Shown: in pieces, positions 34,090-45,786 of the stretch
Position numbering within the stretch: the first letter of the stretch is position 1
Layout: each line of letters begins with the position of its first letter
Assembly: GCF_001540865.1 (NCBI RefSeq)
Contig: NC_033631.1
Coordinates: 3,230,694-3,294,693 of the forward strand
Length of the DNA: 64,000 nt
Direction of reading: 5' to 3'
Source of the DNA: Ananas comosus
Taxonomy: Eukaryota; Streptophyta; Magnoliopsida; Poales; Bromeliaceae
Notes under the pieces: generated by a model
The model's input: only the letters and a program-made list of their open reading frames with translations
Told to the model about the DNA's origin: nothing
The model's database searches: none
Translations under genes and position numbers: made by a program

Positions 34090-34429
34090 TAGCTCCTAAA
34101 ACGCAACAACTTGGTTAATTACCTTAACCCGATAACTTTCGCAACTACAAGACAACACGACTTAACATCGCAAATTAGGCGGAAGCACCCAAGTGTACTC
34201 GTTCTAAACTCTTAGCGTCATGTTGTCGGCCGCCAACACAACCATTTCGAGTCAAGAACTAATACCACTTGAATCCGCTCCTAGCAACCACTAGAGACAT
34301 ACTGACACTTCAACCCAATCGAATCAACTTCCGCCACCGGCATAGGTTCACGTCTCACTCACGCACCTATAACCTTATGGTTACCGTCCTAGGGTCTCCT
34401 AGGTCTATCCTAGACTTCTCTCTTTATTT

Positions 34430-34441
34430 GCTCTGATACCA
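34430..34441 (-). other. Primer binding site of the second Tekay element
   Basis: The minus strand reads TGGTATCAGAGC, complementary to initiator tRNA-Met, 7 nt from the LTR start at 34449 and identical to that of the first element. Confidence 0.9.
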
Positions 34442-34448
34442 CTTTATC

Positions 34449-36976
34449 TGTCACACCCCGCAACCGCCAATTTGGTCGGTTTGGGTACGTCAAACAGACG
34501 CCGAACGACAGCACCTCCTCTGTCCGCCCAAGACTAAACAACAAAGTCATGTATATCAAGTTGCCTAGGTAAACTTAAACAACATATATGAATCATTGCG
34601 AGTAAAACAAGCAAGTAATACTACAAGTAAACGAGAGAGAGAGTCCTAACTATTACATCTTTCATTCAACATTAACATAATTGGTTACATTTTCATCTCC
34701 CAAAAGGTATACACATGGTTTACAAGTTCATCTCATGACATATACATCTCTCCAAAAGCATCTCACCAACTATACATCATCTATCACTCATGTACATAGG
34801 ATGCTCTAATGCAAAAAGGATAGCTACTAGCTATTAGGACGCTATGCTCTTACCGTGGTCCTAGCCCAGTCCACTTGAACTAGGCCCTGCAACAAAGTGG
34901 GATGAGAACTAATAATAGTTCCCAGTGGGTTCGGCCGCCGACTCCGCCGATCTTCCCACTAGGTCTAAGCAGGCATAAGTAATAGATAGATAATAAAGAA
35001 ATAACTGCTACATGGTATGTATTCTACTAACATGCTACTATACCTCAATCAATAGCAAATGAATGCAGATCTACATAGTAATGATGTAATATACCGAAAA
35101 TTCGGAAAATAAATATCGAACTTCAGTCAAATTGACCAAAGTGCGAGGACGGAGCACTTCGGAAAGTCCGAAGGTGTTAAAATGATTAAAAATGAGTTGT
35201 GGAAGGTTTTCGGGAGCTAAAGAATNATGTGATCAAAATGAATCATATTACTTGAGAATGTTTAGTTCCTTTTTCTTTCACTAATGGCCATTGCTTACCC
35301 TCGTGTAAGCCGTTTGTGTATGTTTCCGCTAGTGCACTTCTTATTGAAAATGCACATGTGATGAGCCTTGGGCGGATAGGGGAAACTCTGTCCGTTCGGC
35401 GTCTGTTTGACGTGCTCGGGTCGGGCCAAATTGGTATCGGATCCGGGGCGTGACAAATGAAGCCATCTATCATGCTACTATGTTCAAGAAGTATATCATT
35501 CATGTGTTCATTACACAATCAACTTGGCTAACCCGAAGGTTCACCACGACTCACAACCAAATCTCATAGGTGAAGAGACTCTGCTGCTACGCACACCTGA
35601 TACCGTCTGCTGGACAAGTACGTTAGTCCATGGGCAAATACGTTAACCCATCGTGTGATAACTCCGGAACCCACTGCTTGGGTGGAGCGACCATTGCCAA
35701 ACTCAAAACAGACTATGTGAGTATGATCCAATCCTCACCAACTGAGGATACCCTACCAACTAGGGCTAACAATCACTCGGGAACTCAACTGTCCCTATGT
35801 TTCTATTCAAGTGTTTCATCTACACTAAGTTCATCATGTAATAAGTGTTTCTACTACACTAATTTCACATGCCACTCGTCTATGTCACCATTCATAGTTT
35901 ACATGCCACTCGTCATGTATTTACATATATCAAGTTCTCTACCTGTTTCGGCACCGTAGGATTTCAATGTCCAGACCCAATTCCTTATATATCCACTATA
36001 TCATGTGTCCATCACAATACAATATCAACTAGGAAAACATATAAGGAATGGAAATGCAACAACTATAATCCTACAACGCATAACAACATAAGAGATGTAA
36101 GGTCGACAATGCAATCTTAGACATAGAAGGTAGTTCAACTGCTTCGGGTGGCACCCTCCATCTCTTGGTGATGCCGCGAAGCTAGACTCCAAGTTTCGCA
36201 ATCTTCCGCGCCTATTTCTTCCGACTGCTGCAAACGAAGCCAAAAACAGGCATTTCTTCAATATCTCCGCGCAGACTCGTCGGATCGCCGAATCGAGTTC
36301 ACCGGCGCGTTAGATTACCTAGCAATTAGGATTATATATGGTCAATTTAGATCAAATCCTAACATTTTGCAAAACCCCAATCAGAACCCTAACATATAAC
36401 CAATGCAAGAATCCACTCTACAACTTCATGATCCGAGCAACAATCATCTACTTAACATCCTAGGGTTCCACCAAAACCATTTCTAGAGTATATAAACAAA
36501 GCCCTAGAATTTTACCATTAAAGCTCCAAGAAGCTTACCTCAATGCTTTCTTCTTGAACCAAGGAAGAAGATGAAGAAGATGATGATCCACTTTCTTGCT
36601 TCAATCTCCACCAAATCCCCCTCCTACTTCCTACCTTGAAGAGAGAGAGAAAGAGAGCTTAGAGAGAGAGAGGGGAGAGCCATTTTAGGTTAGAATGTGA
36701 GGGAGTGAGAGGAGAGAACTCATATCACCCTCAAATAGCTTCCACTAATGCAAAATTGCATAAAATCCCTCAAACATTGCAATTAGTGCATAACCCAACC
36801 TGAGCATTTCGCAGCTACGGGGTCCGGACCCCCCGAGAGCACCATTTTTCTGCAATTTTGCAAAAATGCTTATTCAAGCTCTCCAAGGTCCCCCATAACC
36901 CATAAAAGCCATTTTCGTCACGTTCGGCCTTTCCGAAGCGTCCCGAACTCGCCTTCAATCAATTTTGATCGAAGTT
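34449..36976 (-). repeat. 5' LTR of the second Tekay element
   Basis: It starts TGTCACACCCCGC beside the PBS and aligns with the LTR at 24688 throughout. The outer end at GGATTTACG (36976) is placed where homology stops. It carries the solo LTR at 35085-35455 and the palindrome GGGGTCCGGACCCC near 36819. The next base pairs belong to a plus-strand LTR tail, so the outer junction is a recombination point. Confidence 0.65.
35085..35455 (+). repeat. Short solo LTR (371 bp) nested in the 5' LTR
   Basis: It starts TGTAATATACC and ends GGGGCGTGACA, flanked by a perfect AATGA duplication (35080-35084, 35456-35460). The end segment has the Tekay block GTCCGTTCGGCGTCTGTTTG. The length is a fraction of the other LTRs and an N lies at 35226, so internal sequence is missing by deletion or by assembly. 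Confidence 0.8.
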
Positions 36977-37078
36977 CGGATTTACGTATCGAGGTTTCAT
37001 TTCCTCACACTCTGTTCGTTCGGCGGTCTGTTGGCGTGCCCGAATCCGACCAAAATGGCGGGTTGTCAGGGCGTGACA
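36977..37078 (+). repeat. Tail of a plus-strand Tekay LTR
   Basis: It has the conserved LTR end (CTGTTCGTTCGGCGGTCTGTTGG...GGGCGTGACA). It runs straight into the middle of gag with no PBS, so this LTR was inserted in a gag and then truncated at 36977. Confidence 0.7.
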
Positions 37079-37609
37079 GTTCCGTTGGCCGCTCACTACC
37101 TGGAGGACGAGGCGTACAGCTGGTGGTTGCGCCTCTTCGAGAAGAAGTATGCTAAGACGTACTCACCCTGGAAGAAGTTTCGAGAGCTCCTCTACAGTCA
37201 GTATTTCAAGGACAGCACCAAGCAAGGCTTGGAGCACGAGCTGGAGCGACTCAGGCAGGGCAACCGTACTATGGCGGAGTACGAGCAAGACTTCTCTTGC
37301 ATTGTGGGACTGATCCCTTTCGTGGTCCTCAATGAGTACCACAAGGCCCAGATGTTTGCTAGGGGGTTGAAACCCAACATCCGAATTCTAATCGCATCGC
37401 ACGGCGTGATGACGTTCGACGAGTGCCTAGATAGGGCCCTAATGGTCCAAAATGATATGGAGGAGGCACGAATCGAACGTGATGCATCCGAGAAGAATGG
37501 GGACAAGAAGCGTTCCCATTTCAAGTCGAGCGGTGGCTCTTTCTCCCCACAAAAGCATCCACACACTCAGCAGTCGGCTAGGAGTGTACCATCGGGCAAC
37601 CAACGATAG
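37079..37609 (+). pseudogene. Gag fragment of a third Tekay-type element
   Basis: An open frame reads VPLAAHYLEDEAYSWWLRL, RLRQGNRTMAEYEQDFSCIV, ARGLKPNIR, LDRALMVQNDMEEAR and a basic tail. It is diverged from the other two gags. Its N-terminal part is missing upstream because of the LTR tail, and the zinc knuckles and pol are missing downstream. Confidence 0.8.
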
Positions 37610-37856
37610 GGTGATCGACCCTGTGTGATTCATCATCTACTATTTTCGTGCGCTATATATTCATTCGCTCCGATAGGGTATCAAATTGTGAATTTGAGAC
37701 GAAAATCTTCTCTACTACAATTTGCTAAGCAATACATTCTCGTCTCAAAATTATTAAATGTCGTATATGAACGAATCGAGATCAATTTCTTTCGACTGCC
37801 AACATATTTGGGACTATTTCCATCCATAACTAACTATCAATCCCAATGAACACTTA

Positions 37857-38200
37857 GCCACCGTTTGGTTCGGGGTTAAGTAAAAACTTGTTATTCCAGG
37901 GATAGGGTTAAGTTCAGGGTTAAGGTGGGGTTAGAGTAATTTTGTGTTTGGTTGATAATTGGGTTTAGTCCAGATATAGGTAAAATAGTGTTTAGTTTGA
38001 GTAGATGGGATAAGAAGGATAGTGGGTAAAATAGTATTTTGTTTGGTTGTAGTCGGGTGGGGTGCCCACCCCACATGGGCTATCACCGGATAGGCCATTT
38101 GGGGTGGGATTAGCTAACCCCACCTCCCAAATTGGGTGTTTGGAAATAACTTCGGGGTTAAGGAGTTATTCCACCCTTTAACGCTGAACCAAACGGATGC
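37857..38200. mobile_element. Tourist-type (PIF/Harbinger) MITE
   Basis: A 344-bp element has inverted ends GCCACCGTTTGGTTCGG and CTGAACCAAACGGATGC, flanked by TTA (37854-37856, 38201-38203). The trinucleotide TTA/TAA duplication and small size fit the PIF/Harbinger superfamily. Confidence 0.8.
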
Positions 38201-39256
38201 TTAGAGACATCCGACGACTAGCCATTTTAACTACACAGAAAAAACTTTCAAATATTCTCTCAACATATTTAGTGAATATAATACAAAAAAATTATAAACA
38301 AAAAAGAGACCACATGGAGACTCCCCTACCCCACACGGCAATAATCCAACAAAGATTATAGAAAAAGTTTGTTGGAATTGGCATATTAAAAACCAGAAAT
38401 TAAGGCCTCATTTGATATCATCTTACCATAATGTCTAACTAAACGTGAAGCAAAATCTCTCATCTTCGAATCGACTTTTTGATCCGAAAAAGAGAACAAA
38501 AATAAAGTCAATTGAAGACTTCAAATAACCCTCACAAAATGGTATCCTTTTTTTCTTGAAACTCGATATATTATGGGTAATTGAAGCTATGCAATGAGTT
38601 AAAATAAGTAATAAGGTATCAAGTCGTTCGCTCTAAAAAAATAGATTTGAAGCTATTTTTCATATAGGTCCCAATTTTAAACCCTAGATTTTACATTTTT
38701 AGCAACAATGGCAACAATGCCAAAGGAAGTAAAAACATATTGACCGAAGAACCTCCTCCGAAAGTCTAGGAAAGATAACGGTTAAATTCAAATGCATAAC
38801 AAATTTGGCAACCTTAAGTTTCAAGGTGAATGACAAGCCCGTGACAGGAAAATGGAACGATTAATCAATTAGACAATAATCATAGCCGCCATGCAATAGA
38901 AAGGGGAACAAGAAAAAGAGACCATGATGGTGTCAAAATACCGGATTCTTGGACATCCTCAGCATAGAAGATGGCTCGTGATGATTCTTGTGTTGCATGA
39001 CCGATAAACCTAACCTTTTTGCGTCGTCACGTACGTAAAAGCAATGCCTGCTATATCAAAAATATACAACGCCGATCGGCCAGACATGTGTTGTCACTTC
39101 AATAGTAATGGGGCAAAGAAAGTATGTGCAAAAATATGAATTTGCTATGAACTGATTTGAGTACAAGTATAACAGCGCTGCTACATAAAAGTTGGTTGCA
39201 AGAATATATGTACAAACTAGAGAACAAAAATTGAAGAAAACCAAAGCAAAAACCCT
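38201..39256. other. AT-rich spacer and BRUTUS 3' flank
   Basis: No gene is visible. An isolated AAGGCCTCATTTGATATCATCTT near 38402 resembles one end of the MITE at 53538. The part nearest 39256 should contain the 3' UTR of the minus-strand gene; a poly(A) signal was not identified. Confidence 0.5.
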
Positions 39257-42200
39257 TCACCGATTCGACGTGGAGCAAATGGTCGTGTCGGTCTTGATAA
39301 CTCTGGTGTTGTATGAACCACAGAAGCTGCATTTGTGGTATAGCCAGTGGAATCGAGATACACCCATCTTGTTACAGTCGTTGCACAGTATATCCTGCAC
39401 CAATTCTTTAATCAATTAGCAATCTCTTCACTAATAAAAAGGAGTAATAGTTTTGATTGCGAGAGGAAAATGCACCTGGCACCGGTCCCTGTATTCCTCG
39501 GGAAGTTCTTCAGCAGCAAGCAGGGCATCAAGCATGCCGAAGTAAACCTGAAGATTGTCCAAATACACCTTTTTGTCTCAATAGGCACCAGATAAAGGAA
39601 AAGCATCTGGCAACTAAATGGATTCTCTTGTATAACATCAGACGATGTTAGCACACATGATAAGCGTTGTCATATCTATCGAACCCATAACAAGCTATTA
39701 GCCATCTAAATTACAAGATAGAAGCACATATCTATACACCCAGAAAACAAAATTGTGATCTTATTTATGTAGACTAACGAGTGAGTTTTGGACCATTTAA
39801 GAAGAGGTGAAAAATATTCAAATATGTTTCACAGGGAATTAAGTGATTTCTAATGTGTTTTAGGAGTTCAAAATCATTCTGGAAGTGGCTAGCATCTGCA
39901 ATAGTGGGATCTCAAGAACATCTTGTTATCTGAAGCCCCTAGAGGGGTATGAATTGAAGATATTATTACTATTGGTCTCACAACAACCATATCCAGAAAC
40001 CAATCCAGATGAACACAACATGGTGGAGCTATACGTTAAGGAACGGCTCAATAGTGAATTTTAATTCCCTGTCAAGCTATACGTTAAGCATTGCGAAGTA
40101 ACATGAATATAGAATATAAAATATAAAGACACCCTTCTCTAGTTGCTTAAGCTATTAAAGAACAATGGTTGTTTCCTATAATTTAACATAGTATCAAAGC
40201 AAAAGATCATGAGTTCGAGTCCTAATAGGGTTCTAACGTTATTAATTTCCTCCTATTTAATTCAAGTCAACATCTCTCTAGTAGCTAAAGCTATTGGAGA
40301 ACAACGGTTGTTTCAGATAACTTAATGACTTTGCAAAGAGCATCTTGAAGGAATATAACTAATTTTGTCCAAAAGAAAGTTAGATTTTGTATACATCTTC
40401 TCATGGAAAAAGACACTTGGGGACCATGACAAATGATAGCGGACACAGAAGCAGGGCATCCAGAAGGATGTTTGGAGAAATAAAAGGAAAGTCTTGTCAT
40501 TTGCAGCACACCACTGAAGCAACTGAGAAACTTGCTCCAAGCCTACAGTAAGTTTCAAGCAGAGTCCAAGTCAATATATTTTGGTACTAAGCACCATAGC
40601 TCGACTAGGGTACAGGAAAACTAAGGGCAGGTTCATGAGTTCATCCATAGAAAAGACTAGAATATTCAGTTGACTATGTTCCTGTGAAATCTTAAAACAA
40701 CATTAAATCATTAGACTACAGAAAACCTTTACGCGTCTGGAAATAGGCCTTGGCTAAACTAGGAAACAAAAATAGCAATATGCCTTTCAAATGTTCCCAA
40801 CCTAATAATCCTATTACAATAATTCTTGTAAATAGTAATGCCACCTCACAAACAAGCTTGCGACATGCCTTTGGGAACTTCCTAGTCATTATCACATCTA
40901 GGGCAGGCTATGTCCCCAGTTCCAAAGAAGACAAGCTAGCACGGTCATGGTTTACAATCATAGCTTCCATACCTACTCATTTTGGATCATTTACCAAGAA
41001 TCAAAGTCAGAAAAGCCATTTTGAGGCAGCTTGCAGAGATGTCACCACTCAGCCTCCTATGGCAATAATAGTCTTGATGTTTGCAGTTCCAACTTTGTTC
41101 CAGGGCAAAGGTTTCCATAGGCCGATAAGAAACCAAAACTAGTTTTCCAAAAGAGATTTCTCTGTAGTTAACATAGTAATTGCCTTTAGTACCAATTGAT
41201 CAGCTATTAAATATAGAGGCAAATTCTCCCCAACAGCTATCAGCAAAATCTGGAAAAACAGAGTAAATAAAATTTGAAACTAATAAAGGGTCCCAACAGG
41301 ACCTAGAGCCGAACAGAACCTAGAGCCAATCAAAACTCAAGATTGATTCTGGAGACAGCAGGATCAGCAAACAGGGAAAGCTCATATATGCCTAACACGT
41401 AATTTTTGAGTTGAATATGTAGACTCTAGCTTTTTTTCGTTTTGCTCAAAATTCTCAGCATGCGTCTCCACCAAAACTATTCAAGCTTTACAGCTACAAC
41501 ATAAATTCAACTGAGCTGACCAAAACCAGGGCCCGCTAGTAACATCGATGAAATTAAAAGACTGACTCAGCTGGCACACAGCTTTAGTAGGCAACACAAG
41601 CTCAAGGTGAACCTCTAAACTAGTAATTATAATAGGCTCAGAAACTAAACCAAATCAAGAATTAAAAACCACAAAGGCAGAGGTAATGAAAAATCAAAGC
41701 TAAAATATTAGCTGCTAAATAGGACTAAATGTCTTGCAATGAGATCAATAAAAAACAGAGAGGCCACCCATGTCAACTAATGAATATCAAAATCTCAACA
41801 TGCAAAAAGTTTGTCACAACTATTCAGAGTAAATCAGATGACAGCAATCTCAAATTCAACAAAAATTGTTCAAAAAATGCACATGAAAGGATCAGTAGCT
41901 GATAAACACTTAGAAACAAAATTCACTTTGATTTCTTTTTCTAGTTAGGTATCAAATATGTGCAATACTATATAGTATGCGAAAAGCTTCTTAATTACTA
42001 CATAACATGGAAGAAACAACTGAAACTTTTCTTGCATAAGGGTATGAAAAGTAGTCTCTTACCGCCATATCTCCCAAGGATTTGCTACAAATTGGACAAG
42101 TATAGTGACTACAAGTGTACGCCTGCGAAATGATAGAAATAGTTAACAAATATCTAAATCCTACAACCAACTCTTTAAACTGTCTTATTATCCATAAAAA

Positions 42201-42981
42201 AACAAAAAGAAAGATAGAGGTTATGTAACAGGGAAAGAGAGAGTAAATAGAACATATCCAGTTGTTCTCAGAAGATCTCATGGAAGAGAATATACCTGAA
42301 AACATGCAGAGTGCATGAAATGGCCACAGGGTAGAGCTCGTACTGCCGCACTTGATGTAAACAAAAAATCACAACAAATGGGACAGTTTGTCTCCAAACT
42401 CTTCTCCCGGCATTTGTGCTCCACTAACTTCATTCCCAAGCAACAATTGCAAGTCATGCAATGGAAGAAGTCAATACCGAGTCCTTTCCCAAGGCGACAC
42501 AAATTACAAGATGGACAGTGGTATACACTCCTGAAATGTTGAGAACTCCAGCATTTATAATCTTTTACAGTATAATGCAAATAGAAGCTCTTAATTATGC
42601 TTGATTCCCTCCCCCTCTCTCTTTACTGCTACCCATGCTTTAATGCAAACCATGTAATGCTCTTGATCCATAACGCCACAAGAACAAAATGATGGGTTCT
42701 ACAGAAGTTCGTATTATGTGAACACTCTCAGTTATAATGCTTAGGCAATAATAAGACTAGTTTTCGCAGTTTTCTTTATAAAGGAAAAATTATGGTATTC
42801 CCTTAGGCTATGTTTGGTTGGGGGTTAACATTCATAGGAATAAATTTTTTTAATTCTTGAGATAACTAGTTATTCTAGGGTATACAAGTTCGTTCAAAAT
42901 TGTCTGGTAGAATATTCTTTTATTCTTAAGACTAACAAAAAATGTATTTGATAGGTATCTCAAGGATGGTAAAGAATAATG

Positions 42982-43023
<42 letters not shown>

Positions 43024-44645
43024 AATGCAAAATTAATACATTTTAACATATTATAGGTTATAATCAGTGTTTGAAAAGGCGCGAGGCGCAAAAAGACGCA
43101 AAACTCTCCTGGAGCCTAGGCGCGAGGCGCACTGCGAGGCGCGCGCCTCAAGAAGGCGAGGCGCACAGTAATTTAATTTGATATTCTACATTAAAAAAAC
43201 TCCAAAATAACTATACAAAACTAAAATAACTAGTCTCAATATATAGGTTCTCAAGTTAAAGGTTCTCAAGTTAAAAAAAAATATATTTCGACTTTCAACT
43301 TAAAAGTGATTGTGGTGCCAATGTTTTCATTTGGCCTCAAGAAGGAGAAGAGAGCGGTAAAAGAAGTGATAGGAGGAGAGGGCGGTAGATGGATTTCATT
43401 AGGGTTTGTTTTAGGTTTCTTTTAGATTCCTTTACTAATCTTATCGGGCTAAAATATAAAATTTATATCCGAAACCCAATAACCCAAAATCTTTAATCCA
43501 AAATCCAAAAAATATTAAATATGCCGAGGCGCGCGCCTTATGTGCGCCTCGCGCCTCGCCTGAGGCGCGCACCTCAGGGCCTAGGCGCGCACCTCAGCAA
43601 TAGCGCCTCGCCTCGCTATTGCTGAAGCGCGGAGGCCAGCGCCTCGTGCCTAGGCACTGAGGCGCGCGCCTTTTCAAACACTGGTTATAATACATACTGT
43701 TTTATTTATTTATAATAATAATAGTAGTACTTCTGCTACTAATAACAATAACAATAATAAATATTATTATTATTACAAATATAAAAAATAAAATAAAACA
43801 TCATTATTATTATTTTTATTTTTATTTTATTTAGCTAAATATAAGCATGATTATATCTTTCTTTATTTTTAACTAGCTAGATACAAGCATGAGAATAGCT
43901 TTATTCCACTAAAAAGTTGGACTACTTGTTCCCAGGTTATTCTAGGATTACTTAGAATCAAGGATTTAAGTGCCGTGGCACGGGGTCGTGCCGGAAACTT
44001 GTCGGCACGGTACGGCACGATGTGTGCCGAGCCGGACCGATGCGTGCCGGTCAAAAAAATTCTTGTGTGCCGCCACATAATAGCATGAAATATTTATTTT
44101 CTTTAGCAACAAAATATTCTAACTATTTACTACGTCTTTTTATCACATCTTTTGAACTTTATTGAAGAAATTACTTACTAATTTAAAGAATAGAAGGTTT
44201 TGAGCTGTGCCATCGGCACGAAGTCTGTATAGTGCTGGTATCTTGTTGGCACAGTACGGCACGTTAGATACGGCCCGTGCCAACATTAGATACGGCCCGT
44301 GCCGACAGGCACTTAAAACCTTGCTTAGAATAACCTGCTTTGGCCGGAATAGTTGCCCCGACCATTTTTTTAAGGCGTTTGGCGGAATAGCAGAATAAAT
44401 TTTATTGTCCTCGATTTATTCACAAACCAAACATAGCCTTAAGGAGTGTATTACTGACCAAGTCTTAAACCTAAATATACGCCACAATACTTTATGTATT
44501 AACTGTTGAAACTAACACTATGGATTCCAAAGTTGATCAGTTCACAATCAAACAGATTGTTCGGGCAGGTTTGAAAGTTAAACTGTGAAATCAATCTGTT
44601 TATAATTTGTTGTTGCTTAATTCATCTTAAATTAATAATTCTGGC

Positions 44646-44678
<33 letters not shown>

Positions 44679-45720
44679 AAGAAAGAGAGAAAGAGAGAGT
44701 AGGGCTACTATACTCATATGAGTATAGAGCCCTTCGTACTCATAAGTTGTTTTCGATGATGAAGCTTCCGAATCGACGATCAACTCCGTTAAATATGATC
44801 TAAAGTATTTGAAACTACTAAAAAATAAATTTCGTAACTTTTCAAAATCAAAATAAAGTCCATCAAGTGACATAAAATGAACGGTCAAAATCGAACGACG
44901 TCCTAAAAATAGATGATCGGATCCTTCAATTTAAGATCGGAGCTACTGATCTTTATCTAGATAGTGAATAGAATTTTCTATCAAAAATTCAACTGATTCC
45001 GATTCTTATTCACCGTTAAACTAGCAAGTATCCTATATCGGCCGTTAAAAATTGTCAATTTTGAGACCTTTTGATCGTAAGGTAAATGATGTCAAAAAAT
45101 TATAAAATTTGATTTCTAGAAGTTTTCAATGCTCTAGATAATATTTAACGATATGGATCATCTATTCGAAAACTCTATCATTGAAGACGATTTACGAGCA
45201 CGAAGGCGATCGTATTCATAAGATTATAGTAGCCGGACTCTATATATATATATATAGAGTAGGGCTACTATACTCTTATGTGTATAGAGCCCTTCGTACT
45301 CATAAGTTGCTTTTGATGTTGGGACTTTCGAATGGACGATCCACACCATTAAACATGATCTAGAGTATTTGAAACTTCTCGAAAATAAATTTCGTAATTT
45401 TTCGAAATCATTATAAAGTCCATCAAGCGGGTATAAAATGAACGGTCAAAATCGAACGATATCCTAAAAATGAATGATCGGATCCTTCAATTTAAGATAG
45501 GAGTTATTGATCTTTATCTAGGTAGTGAATAGAATTTTTTATCAAAAATTCAAACCTATTCCGATTCTTTTACACTGTTAAACTAGCAAGTATCTCATAC
45601 CGGCCGTTAAAAATTTTCAATTTTGTAAGCTTTTGATCATAAGGTAAATGATAAGCTCTATCATCGAAAACAACTTATGAGTATGAAGCCAATCGACTCA
45701 TAAGAGTATAGTAGCCGGAC

Positions 45721-45786
<66 letters not shown>

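Larger units (their letters stand above)
23814..37610. mobile_element. Nested Tekay/Del retrotransposon complex
   Basis: It is built from several LTRs sharing the inner end TGTCAC.CCCGG and a conserved CAAACAGACGCCGAACG block, two gag fragments on the minus strand, one on the plus strand, and two solo LTRs with intact target duplications. No reverse transcriptase or integrase is readable anywhere in it. Orientation switches show repeated insertion and later deletion or recombination. Confidence 0.8.
42806..44438. mobile_element. Tourist-type MITE broken by two nested elements
   Basis: Ends GGCTATGTTTGGTTGGG and CACAAACCAAACATAGCC are inverted and flanked by TTA (42803-42805, 44439-44441). 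Removing the insertions at 43065-43683 and 43959-44323 with their 8-bp duplications leaves about 630 bp. TA and TAATAA microsatellites lie inside. Confidence 0.75.

Noticed and set aside
23814..37610. A single intact retrotransposon spanning this interval
   Set aside because: No RT or integrase is present, LTR orientations conflict and the outer flanks do not match.
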